Source of the DNA: Clostridium sp. ZS2-4
GTDB taxonomy: Bacteria; Bacillota; Clostridia; Clostridiales; Clostridiaceae
NCBI RefSeq assembly: GCF_026719745.1
Contig: NZ_JAPPRQ010000015.1
Location: forward strand, 62,001 to 126,000
DNA length: 64,000 nt
Reading direction: 5' to 3'
This document shows, piece by piece, positions 1-8,376 of the stretch. A program made the position numbers and the translations under genes. The notes under the pieces are model-generated. The model was not told where the DNA came from and ran no database searches. It saw only the letters and a list, made by a program, of their open reading frames with translations. Numbering within the stretch: position 1 is the first letter of the stretch; each line of letters starts with the position of its first letter.

Positions 1-2
1 CA

Positions 3-221
3 CAAATATCTGAAAATATAGCAATTTCTATGGATCAGATGGCTAAGGGAATGGAAGATATAGCATCTTCAGTAACAGAAGTAGCAAACGCTTCTGAAGA
101 AATTGCTGAAAATGTAAGTGAGGTTAATGAAAATCATAGTTTAATATTAGATGATGCTAGAAAAAATGTAACAAGTGCAGAACAGCTATCAGAAGTTATT
201 AAAAAATTTAATATCGAATAG
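3..221 (+). CDS. Methyl-accepting chemotaxis protein, C-terminal end (partial)
   Basis: The reading frame is open from the window edge, so the start lies outside. The visible 72 residues are hydrophilic, with the alternating Glu/Ala/Ser heptads (IASSVTEVANASEEIAENV) of the distal, methylation-bearing helix of a chemoreceptor signalling domain. The frame closes with VIKKFNIE. Receptors of this family pass ligand signals to CheA. A start at the internal Met at 30 has no ribosome binding site and is rejected. Receptor type and ligand cannot be judged from this piece. A strong terminator follows 18 bases after the stop. Confidence 0.85.
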   Translation, partial: QISENIAISMDQMAKGMEDIASSVTEVANASEEIAENVSEVNENHSLILDDARKNVTSAEQLSEVIKKFNIE

Positions 222-238
222 TAAATTTAGAAAAGAAA

Positions 239-277
239 CTTCTTAAGAATTTAGAATAAAAATTCTTAAGAAGGTTT
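239..277 (+). terminator. Rho-independent terminator, CTTCTTAAGAATT family
   Basis: CTTCTTAAGAATT pairs with AATTCTTAAGAAG and is followed by GTTTTGC. It ends the chemoreceptor gene. The same stem recurs near 15661, 17055, 50497, 61858 and 63319. Confidence 0.85.
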
Positions 278-347
278 TGCTATTTGGGTTATATTATATG
301 GCAGTATTGCTAGAACTCCTAAGATAATGAAAAATTATTCAACTTAT

Positions 348-402
348 GTAAAAAACAATCATTATTTGTAATTCTATGATAAAATATATTTATATACAAT
401 AT
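348..402 (+). promoter_or_regulatory. Promoter/operator-like repeat, copy 1 of 3
   Basis: A 55-base block ahead of the PcfJ-like gene closely matches blocks at 2833 and 17558. It holds a near-palindrome (ACAATCATTATT here) followed by an extended -10-like TATGATAAAAT. It ends about 30 bases before the gene start. The palindrome sits where a -35 box would be, which suggests a repressor or activator site. This is inferred from position and repetition only. Confidence 0.55.
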
Positions 403-431
403 CGGAAAATTAAGGAGAGTTGTGTGGTTTT

Positions 432-1868
432 ATGGAAACTATCGAAAAATTGAATTTAATAAAAAATTTTAAGTTAATAACTAATATTTATGATGGAAAT
501 TATAAGTGTTGTTGTGGAAAGTCATTAAGCCTTTTAGATTTAGAATATGGTGATGTAGGGGAAAGCTTAAAGTGTAGTTGTGGAGAGCATTATTTATTAG
601 CTAATGATGATGAAATAAAGGTTCTTGAGGAATACAGCTATTCTTATGGAGAAGTCTTCATAATCACTAAAGACGTATTTTTTGTTCAGGTAGATTTAGA
701 TAATAAATGTATTATAGATAAGAATATTAAAAGATTTACAGAACAACTATTTTTTGATTTAAGGGTAAATAATGGTAATAAAACCTTGGATTTCTACTAT
801 TTTAATTGTACTACAAATAAAATTACTACTAAAAATAAAAGCTTTTTCAATAGCTTTGGTGTAATTCAATTTCAAAGGTTTATAGATAGCTTAAAGGAGA
901 TATGTATAAAGCATAATATTAAGCCTAATTATGGTGAGCTATTTCAGGAGTTTTGTAAGTTTGAAAACATGTTTAATTATGAAGAGTTTTTTAGAACGTT
1001 ATTTACAGAATATTTTGTAGAGCTTTTTGTTAAATCAGGTTTAAGCTATTTAATAAATACAAATCCTGTTTTTAGTAGGGATATTATAAAACGTTCTTTA
1101 GATATTAATTGTAGTGCAACTAATATTAGTGAAGCTTTAAGAATACCTAAAAAAGTTATTAAGCTTATAGCTGATAAAAAATATTCTGTATCAAAGATAT
1201 CTATGATTCAAGATTTTTTGTGTGATAGAAATTTTTCAGAGTTTAAAGTACTTATTATGGATGAGGAGTCTATTTTTATTGTTGAGGATTTAGGTAGACT
1301 TAGAAGTTTACTTAATAATGGATATAGTTCAGAAAATCTAATCAGGTATGTAAAAGCTATTTGTAAAGAGGAACGGCTAAGTATAAGTACAGTACTTATG
1401 TTTCTAGATGATGCTTTTAGAATGAGCAGGGATTTAGAGGTTGATTTTAGACCGTATAGTAAAAATCTAAAGGCTAGACATGACAGACTGCAGGAACAAT
1501 ATATGATAGTAAAAAAGGACATTGATGCTAAGTGTCTTAAAGAAGTTGCTGAAAGTTTAAAAATAAAGCAGGTTGGTGATACATATTTTGCGAAGGTTTT
1601 GGCTACAATAGAGGATTTTAGATATGAAGGAGAAGGACAAAGAAATTGTGTTTTAAGTTATATATCAAGGGTAGCAAAGTCTGAAATTGCAATAATTGCT
1701 ATAAGAAAGAGAGAGAATTTGGAGAAAACCTTTGTAACAGTGGAATTAAAAAGAGATAGAATAGTACAAGCTAAAGGCTTTGCTAATAGCAGTATAGATT
1801 CAGAAACTTCAGCTTACTTAGGTGAATTAGCTTTGAAAAATAATTGGCGTATTGCAAGTAATATATAA
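432..1868 (+). CDS. PcfJ-like domain protein
   Basis: About 478 residues. The C-terminus (GEGQRNCVLSYISRVAKSE, then FVTVEL and VQAKGFAN) matches the pattern of the PcfJ-like family, found on conjugative elements and in defence-rich regions; its biochemical role is not established. The N-terminus has a CxC...CxC cysteine cluster (KCCCGKS, LKCSCGEH) that may bind zinc. ATG 432 is chosen because the TTG at 420 sits only 2 bases from the AAGGAG site, although 432 has a rather long spacing of 14. The gene stands alone behind a promoter-like repeat also found upstream of the Zorya-like operon and the 17.7 kb HNH gene, so it may belong to the same regulon. Confidence 0.6.
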   Translation: METIEKLNLIKNFKLITNIYDGNYKCCCGKSLSLLDLEYGDVGESLKCSCGEHYLLANDDEIKVLEEYSYSYGEVFIITKDVFFVQVDLDNKCIIDKNIKRFTEQLFFDLRVNNGNKTLDFYYFNCTTNKITTKNKSFFNSFGVIQFQRFIDSLKEICIKHNIKPNYGELFQEFCKFENMFNYEEFFRTLFTEYFVELFVKSGLSYLINTNPVFSRDIIKRSLDINCSATNISEALRIPKKVIKLIADKKYSVSKISMIQDFLCDRNFSEFKVLIMDEESIFIVEDLGRLRSLLNNGYSSENLIRYVKAICKEERLSISTVLMFLDDAFRMSRDLEVDFRPYSKNLKARHDRLQEQYMIVKKDIDAKCLKEVAESLKIKQVGDTYFAKVLATIEDFRYEGEGQRNCVLSYISRVAKSEIAIIAIRKRENLEKTFVTVELKRDRIVQAKGFANSSIDSETSAYLGELALKNNWRIASNI

Positions 1869-1937
1869 ATAAAAATTATGTGATTATTGTCAAAAATAAT
1901 TAAACAGTCATCGCTGTTAAAAGATTGATAGTGAAAT

Positions 1938-2123
1938 ATGGAAAGACTTGAGGTTAAAACTCATTCGACATTTATATATGAGCTTTTGAATCCACAAGGA
2001 AGTCATAATCAAGAAAAAGTATTTTTAAAGTTATTTGTTGAAAAAGTATTAAAAATTAAAGACGTAGATTATAAAAACATTATAGTTACTTGTTATTTAA
2101 GAAAAATAACGTATGGTATATAA
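1938..2123 (+). pseudogene. Relic of a PD-(D/E)XK nuclease family protein (N-terminal piece)
   Basis: The first ~45 residues (RLEVKTHSTFIYELLNPQG, then SHNQEKVFLKLFVEKVLKI) resemble the start of the PDDEXK_4 family of predicted nucleases, which normally run to several hundred residues. Homology stops around residue 46, and the remaining codons are simply the leader repeat that begins at 2092. There is no clear ribosome binding site. I read it as a gene truncated when the leader plus Rpn module joined here. Confidence 0.5.
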
Positions 2124-2188
2124 TATTAGTAAGAACTGTACGGGATAAGAAAAATAAATTAGTTAGATTATAACAAAGAGGTGAAGTT
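2092..2188 (+). promoter_or_regulatory. Promoter/leader repeat, copy 1 of 3 (before Rpn relic)
   Basis: This ~97-base block is nearly identical to 12900-12990 and similar to 15773-15872. It starts with an inverted repeat GTTATTT-N5-AAATAAC, contains a TATAAT box at 2119-2124, and ends with the AGAGGTGA ribosome binding site of the next gene. The three downstream genes (Rpn relic, Rpn, Fic) are otherwise unrelated in pairs, so the block has probably moved or been duplicated as an expression module. Confidence 0.6.
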
Positions 2189-2655
2189 ATGTTAAAAGGA
2201 TTGTTAGACCCTAAAATAGATTTTGTATTTAAAAATATATTTGGTTCAGATAAGCATCCTAAAATATTGATATCCTTTTTAAATGCAACTTTAAAACCAA
2301 AGTATCAAATAACCAAAGTTAAAATAAAGAATACAGACTTAGAAAAACATTTTTTGGATGATAAGTTTTCAAGATTAGATGTAAAAGCAGAAACAAGTAA
2401 TAATGAAATTAAAAATGAATTAGTAAGATTAAGTAATGATGAAGAACAAAGAATGTTATATGAAATGAGAGCAAAAATATTAAAGGATAAAATAAGTGCA
2501 TTAAATAAAGCAAAGGATGAAGGAAGAGAAGAAGGGCGAAGAAAAGAAAAAAAGGAAATTGCAAGGAAGTTGATAGATATTTTAGATGATGAAACTATTT
2601 CAAAAAAGTGGGAATTTCAATAGAAAAAGTAAAAGAATTAAGAAAAAGTATGTAA
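2189..2655 (+). pseudogene. Rpn family PD-(D/E)XK nuclease/transposase, degraded copy
   Basis: This is nearly identical to the first 74 codons of the intact Rpn gene at 12991, after which 372 bases (124 codons) are missing in frame. The missing part contains the NIEIQ segment, which would supply the catalytic Glu and Gln. Near the 3' end a single-base loss (about 2609) turns KKVGISIEKVKELRKSM into KKWEFQ and a premature stop at 2623; the original frame runs to 2655. Rpn proteins are DNA endonucleases of the PD-(D/E)XK fold linked to recombination and defence. This copy should be inactive. Confidence 0.85.
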
Positions 2656-2743
2656 ATTATCTTCGCGTACCTATCAAACAGGAGTGAAATATTAAAGATT
2701 AAGAATGTAATAGAAGTATAGATTTTATAGAAGCCACTATGTG

Positions 2744-2794
2744 AAGTGCACCCCAAATGTTAGACAAATATAACATTTAGAGGTGTACTTTTTT
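2744..2794. repeat. Insertion-sequence-end-like inverted repeat hairpin
   Basis: AAGTGCACCCCAAATGTTA is followed after 8 bases by its imperfect reverse complement TAACATTTAGAGGTGTACTT and a T-run. The sequence resembles IS3-group ends, but with both ends abutting and no transposase. It could be the scar of an insertion sequence that now works as a terminator, or a coincidental terminator. No flanking target duplication was identified. Confidence 0.4.
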
Positions 2795-2832
2795 ATAACC
2801 TTTTATTTAGAAGATATTCTTAATCAAATTTA

Positions 2833-2888
2833 TGTCAAAAATAATCATTATATGAATTTTTATGCTAAAATATAAATGTGTACAGAAT
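2833..2888 (+). promoter_or_regulatory. Promoter/operator-like repeat, copy 2 of 3 (Zorya-like operon)
   Basis: The block aligns with 348-402 and 17558-17614. It contains ATAATCATTATA, then an extended -10-like TATGCTAAAATATA. It lies about 90 bases before the helicase gene and is the best candidate promoter for the five-gene operon. Confidence 0.6.
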
Positions 2889-2978
2889 AAGGCAATTATG
2901 GTAATGATGCAAATAAAGTTAGCTATATTTTAGGTAGTTTATATATATTTATACAGAAAAGTTTATGGGGGAGTTAGT

Positions 2979-5429
2979 ATGAATTTAAACGTGGAACAAA
3001 AAAAGCTAATACAAGCGAAACCAACAGGGCACAATCTAATAAAAGGGGTAGCAGGTTCAGGTAAAACTACAGTAGCAGTTCATAGAATTCCTTTTTTATT
3101 GAAGCATTATTGTTTTGAAAAAAATGATTCCATACTCATGGTTACATTTAATAAAACATTGATAAATTATATAACTCACTTATATAAAAAGGTAGAAAAT
3201 ACTGAACAAGTTTCTTTTGGTGATTTTTTAACTTCAAAAGAAAATAAGGTAGATATAAAAACCATTGATAAAATAATATATAGCTGTTTTCAAAAATTCA
3301 AGAAAGAAACTAATTATCAGTATAATATAACAACGGATAATAAAATAATTGCTCCTACCTTAAAACAAAGTGCCTTTCAATTAAGAAAAAAGTATCCTGA
3401 AGAAGATATATTAGATGAAAGAAATTTGCAATTCTTAAAGGATGAAATAGATTGGATTAAGTCATGCAACTACATGGAACTTGAAGAATATCAGAATATA
3501 GATAGAATAGGTAGAACTAATCAATTAAATCCACAGGGACCTCAAAAGCTAAGAAAAAACTCAGATAAGAGAAGAATAATATTTGAACTAATGCAGCTTT
3601 ATAGTGAGAAGCTAAAAAAACAAGGATATATTGATTTTAAGGACATGTCTTTATTAGCACTTGATTATGCAAAAAATCATTCAATTAATAAATATACTCA
3701 TATATTAATAGATGAAAGTCAGGACTTAACAAGAGTACAAATAGAAGTCTTAAAAGCTATGTACCAACAAAAGGAATATTCAAGTATAGCTTTCATTGCA
3801 GATACAGCTCAAAATATATATCCTCACAGTTGGCTAGTAAAGGGAAGAAGCTTTGCCAGCATGGGATTTGATATGAAAGGGAAAAGTAATATTTTAGCTA
3901 AGAATTATAGAACAACTACACAAGTAGCTGAATGTGCTTACAGTTTAATCGAAAAAGATCCTAATATAGTAGAAGATGAAAATTATGTAAAAGCTTCATT
4001 AATAGATAGACAGGGAAGTTATCCAGTATATAGATTTTTCAGTACCCAAGGAGAAGAAGCGGCATATGTAATAAGAGAAATAAAAGAAAACTTATTAGAA
4101 AAATATGCTTTGAAAGATATAACTATAATTGCAAAAAATAAAATAATATTAGATTACATGAGTTCAAAATTGGAGGAAGCAAACCTTAATTGTGTAAAAA
4201 TAAACAAGATGGATGGAGATTTTGATACAGATTCTATAAAGTTTGTAACACTGCATTCAATAAAAGGATTAGAATTCAAAGTAGTGTTTATTGTTGGGTT
4301 AAATGAAGGGGTTATACCTTATTTATCTTACAAGGATGAAGCAGAAAAAGAATATCAAGAGTCAATTGAAAGAAAGCTTTTATATGTAGGGATGACAAGA
4401 GCTAATGAATTATTATATATGACAAGCAGTAAAGCGCCTTCAAAGTTTATAAAAGATATAAATGGTAAATTTCTAAAAATAAAAGCAAAGAGTGAAATGC
4501 ACATATGTAAAAACATTCATATAGATAGTTATATATTTAAAGAAAAAGTAGCTGATATATACTCAAAGGAAGAAAAAATAAGACAGTGGATTTTAAAGCA
4601 GCTTATCGAAACATATAAATATCCTTTAAGTTTGATAGATATAGAATACAGAATAAACAGTTTCTCAAAAACTGGATTTGTAGATGCAGTAGTTAATATT
4701 TATAAAAATAATACTAAAGTTCCGTATATTTTTGTAGAAACAAAAGCCTTTAATCAAGGAACTAATGATGCTTTAGAACAGCTGAAAAGTTATATGAGCA
4801 ACTCAAAGGACTGCCAATATGGAATAGCAACTGATGGTAGTGAAATTAAAATTATAAATAAGGATTTTGAAGAAATAGATGACATTCCAATGTTTGATAC
4901 AACTATGCTGCCAATAAGTTTAAAAGAATATGAATATGTTGATTTGAAACATAATAGAAAAATAAAAATAATTAAGGATTCATCACTGCCAAAGGACTTA
5001 ACGATAAAGGATGAAAATGACAGCATAAATTATAGTGAAGCTGACTTGAGAGCAGTAGCTGTATATGGAAATATAGCAGCAGGCTATCCAATTTATATGA
5101 ATGAAGAAATAGAAGGAAAATTAAGTTTACCACAGGAATGGTTCAATTCTTCAGAGGAGTATTTTGTGTTAAAGGTAAAAGGTGACAGTATGATAGATAC
5201 AGGCATAAATAATGGAGATTATGTATTGATAAAAGCCCAAAATACAGCTGAAAATAGAGATATAGTAGCCGCAGCAGATGGAGAAAGTGCTACATTAAAA
5301 AGATTTACCCAAATGGGAGACACTGTGATTCTTATGCCAGAAAATAAAAACTATGAGCCTATAATGCTGAAAAGTGATGAAGTAAGAATAATGGGAATTG
5401 CTGTGGGGGTTATGAAGGAAAGTCAATAA
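2979..5429 (+). CDS. UvrD/Rep-type helicase fused to a nuclease-like domain and a LexA-type S24 protease domain
   Basis: First gene of the Zorya-like operon, 816 residues, behind a GGGGGAG site. Residues 1-500 form a superfamily 1 helicase: Walker A GVAGSGKTT at 23-31, Walker B ILIDESQD at about 242-249, later motifs TLHSIKGLEF and LLYVGMTRA. Residues 535-655 look like a type I restriction HsdR N-terminal nuclease domain, with candidate residues D569, E587 and K589 (VETK). The last ~120 residues match the LexA/UmuD protease half: an Ala701-Gly702 cleavage site (NIAAGYP), a Ser737 nucleophile (GDSM) and a Lys774 base (ATLKRF). There is no LexA DNA-binding domain. By family logic, RecA filaments after DNA damage could trigger self-cleavage and release or remove the tail. 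That is inference. Confidence 0.8.
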   Translation: MNLNVEQKKLIQAKPTGHNLIKGVAGSGKTTVAVHRIPFLLKHYCFEKNDSILMVTFNKTLINYITHLYKKVENTEQVSFGDFLTSKENKVDIKTIDKIIYSCFQKFKKETNYQYNITTDNKIIAPTLKQSAFQLRKKYPEEDILDERNLQFLKDEIDWIKSCNYMELEEYQNIDRIGRTNQLNPQGPQKLRKNSDKRRIIFELMQLYSEKLKKQGYIDFKDMSLLALDYAKNHSINKYTHILIDESQDLTRVQIEVLKAMYQQKEYSSIAFIADTAQNIYPHSWLVKGRSFASMGFDMKGKSNILAKNYRTTTQVAECAYSLIEKDPNIVEDENYVKASLIDRQGSYPVYRFFSTQGEEAAYVIREIKENLLEKYALKDITIIAKNKIILDYMSSKLEEANLNCVKINKMDGDFDTDSIKFVTLHSIKGLEFKVVFIVGLNEGVIPYLSYKDEAEKEYQESIERKLLYVGMTRANELLYMTSSKAPSKFIKDINGKFLKIKAKSEMHICKNIHIDSYIFKEKVADIYSKEEKIRQWILKQLIETYKYPLSLIDIEYRINSFSKTGFVDAVVNIYKNNTKVPYIFVETKAFNQGTNDALEQLKSYMSNSKDCQYGIATDGSEIKIINKDFEEIDDIPMFDTTMLPISLKEYEYVDLKHNRKIKIIKDSSLPKDLTIKDENDSINYSEADLRAVAVYGNIAAGYPIYMNEEIEGKLSLPQEWFNSSEEYFVLKVKGDSMIDTGINNGDYVLIKAQNTAENRDIVAAADGESATLKRFTQMGDTVILMPENKNYEPIMLKSDEVRIMGIAVGVMKESQ

Positions 5430-5496
5430 TATTGATAAATTTACTTTGAGAAAAGTAGAGGGAGTTTTAAAGAATGCAAAGAGTAGGAGAGAACTT

Positions 5497-6873
5497 ATGG
5501 GATTGCTAAATAAAGTATTAAATTTTATTAATAATAGCAGTAATCAAAGCTTAAATGAGATTAAATTAGAAAAAGCTAAATTCGCAAAAGATTTTTCAAT
5601 GGATAACAAGCAGCTAAAAGATTTAGAGCTATTATCATCGAAATTGAAAGAAGGAGAAAAAAAGGAAAAAGTAAGTAGAGATATATACTATCATAAACAA
5701 GGATTGTATGGTGAGAATAAGGTATATTTTGAATTGAAGAATAGCTTTTTACCTGTGCTATGTCTGCATGACATACGACTTCAATATGAAGATTATGTTG
5801 CACAATTAGATTTTGTTGTAATATCCAGCAGATATATTTGTGTATTAAAGTCTAAAAAGTTAAATGGAAATATAAAAATTGATTCAAATGGAGATTTTAT
5901 AAGAAGGTTTAATGATGGCAATGAGAAGGGAATGTATAGTCCAATTTCTCAAAATAGAAGACATATAAACATATTAAAATATGTATTATCAAAAGAACTA
6001 AATATAGATATACCTTTTGAATCCTTAGTTGTACTTGCAAATGAAAGAACTGTAGTTGATCAAAGCCAAGCACCAGAAGAAATTAAAAAGTGTATAGTTA
6101 AACATGATGGAGTTATATCAAAACTTGAAAAACTTCAAAAAGAAAATCAGGTGATTTTAACTTTAGAAAATATGAATAATATTGCTGAATTGCTAATTAA
6201 ATTAAACAAACCAAAAGCATACAATAATTTAGCAAAATTCTTTATAACAGAAAAGGACTTTATAAATTCTACAGATATAAATCAATTTGAAGTAAATAGT
6301 AGTGAAAATATTTTAGAAGAAGATGAAAATAAGCTATTTGAAAAATTGAGACTATATAGAAATAAAAAAGGGAGAGAAGAAGGATACAAACCTATAAGTT
6401 ATCATTGTGTTTTTCCAAATTCAGTAATAGAACAAATTATTGAGAATATGCCAGACACAATAGAAGAACTTTATGATATAAAAGGTCTAGGGAAAGTTAA
6501 GATTGGGAAATATGGAGAAGATATTATTAACATAATAAAAGGCAAATCAAAACAAGACTATTCTAAAAATAAAATAGATTTGGTAGAAAAAACAGTTAGT
6601 GAGATTGCAGCAGTTAAGGTTAAGGATGCATCAAAGACTAGAGAACAGCTAATAGAGAATTTAAAGAAATATAGATTGGAAAAATCCAGGGAGTTAAACA
6701 TAAAAGCCTATTTCATATTTAACAATGCAGAAATGGAAGACTTGTTAGATAAAATGCCTAAAAATAAATTAGAATTGCTTAAAGTAAGAGGATTTGGAGA
6801 AAAGAAAGTGGAAGAGTATGGGGATGAAATAATGGAAATTTTGAAATTATATAATTATATGAGGAGAGATTAA
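5497..6873 (+). CDS. NERD-like and double HRDC domain protein
   Basis: Second gene of the Zorya-like operon, about 458 residues. ATG 5497 is preferred because TAGGAGA lies 6 bases upstream, whereas the upstream TTG at 5446 has no ribosome site. Residues ~68-175 resemble a NERD nuclease-related domain (GLYGENKVYFEL, QLDFVVISSRYICVLKSKK). Asp105 is kept, but the usual Glu of the ExK motif is Lys118, so nuclease activity is doubtful. Two HRDC-like nucleic acid-binding domains follow at ~278-347 and ~381-450, each ending in a helix-hairpin-helix-like stretch (IKGLGKVKIGKYG, VRGFGEKKVEEYG). HRDC domains usually accompany RecQ or UvrD helicases, so this may be a DNA-binding partner of the helicase encoded just upstream. 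Confidence 0.7.
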   Translation: MGLLNKVLNFINNSSNQSLNEIKLEKAKFAKDFSMDNKQLKDLELLSSKLKEGEKKEKVSRDIYYHKQGLYGENKVYFELKNSFLPVLCLHDIRLQYEDYVAQLDFVVISSRYICVLKSKKLNGNIKIDSNGDFIRRFNDGNEKGMYSPISQNRRHINILKYVLSKELNIDIPFESLVVLANERTVVDQSQAPEEIKKCIVKHDGVISKLEKLQKENQVILTLENMNNIAELLIKLNKPKAYNNLAKFFITEKDFINSTDINQFEVNSSENILEEDENKLFEKLRLYRNKKGREEGYKPISYHCVFPNSVIEQIIENMPDTIEELYDIKGLGKVKIGKYGEDIINIIKGKSKQDYSKNKIDLVEKTVSEIAAVKVKDASKTREQLIENLKKYRLEKSRELNIKAYFIFNNAEMEDLLDKMPKNKLELLKVRGFGEKKVEEYGDEIMEILKLYNYMRRD

Positions 6874-6874
6874 A

Positions 6875-8374
6875 ATGAACTTTAAGATAATCAATGTAAT
6901 AGTTAATGTAATAGTTTTTATACTTATAGCAGCATGCTTAAAGAAATTTAATGAGTATATTAAAGAGAAACCAGAAGAAGAAACAAATATTCCAAATATA
7001 GTTGCTACATTAGGAGTATTAGGTACATTTGTAGGTATTTCTTTAGGATTATTAGCTTTTAACCCAAGTAATATAGAAGCAAGTATACCAAATCTGCTTG
7101 AGGGAATGAAAACAGCTTTTATAACATCTGTTGTTGGAATGACAGCATCTATTGTTATGAAGTATAAGCAAGAAAAAAAGAATTTATCAAAGCAAGAAGA
7201 AACTATCAATTATGAAGATGATACAGAAGTAGTAAAAGCTATGATTGGTGAACTAAAAACGTTAAATTCTACATTAATAACGAATCAGCAACAAATGGTA
7301 GATAGATTTAAAATAATGGATGAAAATTCCAATAGGAAACAAGAAGAACTTCTAAAAGAACTTAAATTATTTAACAGTGATGTAAATAGAAAACAAGAGG
7401 AATTGATTAAAGAGTTTAAATCTTTTGCTGAAACTATAGCAGAGCAAAACTCAAAATCTTTAATAGAAGCTTTAAATGATGTTATTAAAGATTTTAATAA
7501 TAAAATTACAGAACAATTTGGTGAAAATTTCAAACAATTAAATGAAGCTGTAGGAGCATTATTAATATGGCAGGAAAATTATAAAAATCATATTGAAGCT
7601 TCAGAGAAACAATTGGAAAAAACAATTGAATCAATAACTAAAACAGAAGAATCTACAACAGCTATTGCGGATAAAGCAAATGTATTAATTAGTATAAGTG
7701 AAAAATTAGAACCAACATTAATAGGAATAGATAATAATCAAAAGAACATACAGACTAATATGGAAGCATTAGCTGAAATTGCTAGTGATGCTAAAGAAGC
7801 TATCCCTTCAATTAATGCTTATTTAGATACAATGTTTAATAAAATACAAAGTAATTTTAATAATAGTACAAGCGTTATTGAAGGTTATACAGAAAATTAT
7901 CTTGGAAATTTCAATGAAGTTGTAGAAGGACTAAGAACTATTGTTCCAGATATTAATACTAGTATGGTAGAAACCTCTAAGAGCTTCAAGTCAATTCTAA
8001 CAACATTTAAAGAAGAAATTAGCAAGACATTGGATTTTAATATGAAATCTATGCAGGCACAGGTTCAAACATTGGAAAATGCAACTAACAGTATAACAGG
8101 AAATCTAGATAATGCTTTTTCTAATATGAGTAGTAATATAGAAGAGGTTAATGCAGATATGTCTGAACAAATAAAAAGTATGATAGAGAATTCGGAAGAA
8201 AGATTTAAGAGTAAAGTTGATCAATTACATAAAACTTTAGAAATCGAACTTAACAATTCGTTAAAAACGTTAGGTACACAATTAGTACAAATATCTAATA
8301 GATTTGCTCAGGACTATATACCACTTGCGGATAAGTTGAAACAAGTAGTTAATATAGCAGAAGGAGTTAATTAA
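6875..8374 (+). CDS. zorA: ZorA-like MotA/ExbB-type motor protein with long tail
   Basis: Starts 2 bases after the previous stop, with GAGGAGAG overlapping that gene's end. The 499-residue protein has transmembrane segments at about 5-22, 41-62 (NIVATLGVLGTFVGISLGLL) and 79-95 (TAFITSVVGMTASIVM), the pattern of the MotA/TolQ/ExbB proton channel family. The remaining ~400 residues are hydrophilic, probably helical and coiled, with a repeated NRKQEELLKEL / NRKQEELIKEF unit near 150-180. In Zorya anti-phage systems, ZorA5-ZorB2 is an ion-driven motor whose long cytoplasmic tail signals invasion to effector proteins. The neighbouring OmpA-domain gene and HNH nuclease support the Zorya assignment, closest in gene content to type II. 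Confidence 0.85.
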   Translation: MNFKIINVIVNVIVFILIAACLKKFNEYIKEKPEEETNIPNIVATLGVLGTFVGISLGLLAFNPSNIEASIPNLLEGMKTAFITSVVGMTASIVMKYKQEKKNLSKQEETINYEDDTEVVKAMIGELKTLNSTLITNQQQMVDRFKIMDENSNRKQEELLKELKLFNSDVNRKQEELIKEFKSFAETIAEQNSKSLIEALNDVIKDFNNKITEQFGENFKQLNEAVGALLIWQENYKNHIEASEKQLEKTIESITKTEESTTAIADKANVLISISEKLEPTLIGIDNNQKNIQTNMEALAEIASDAKEAIPSINAYLDTMFNKIQSNFNNSTSVIEGYTENYLGNFNEVVEGLRTIVPDINTSMVETSKSFKSILTTFKEEISKTLDFNMKSMQAQVQTLENATNSITGNLDNAFSNMSSNIEEVNADMSEQIKSMIENSEERFKSKVDQLHKTLEIELNNSLKTLGTQLVQISNRFAQDYIPLADKLKQVVNIAEGVN

Positions 8375-8376
8375 AT

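Noticed and set aside
2979..5429. Helicase as a Gabija or Lit-type single defence gene
   Set aside because: The C-terminal LexA-type domain and operon context with ZorA/ZorB-like genes do not fit Gabija (OLD-type nuclease plus helicase).
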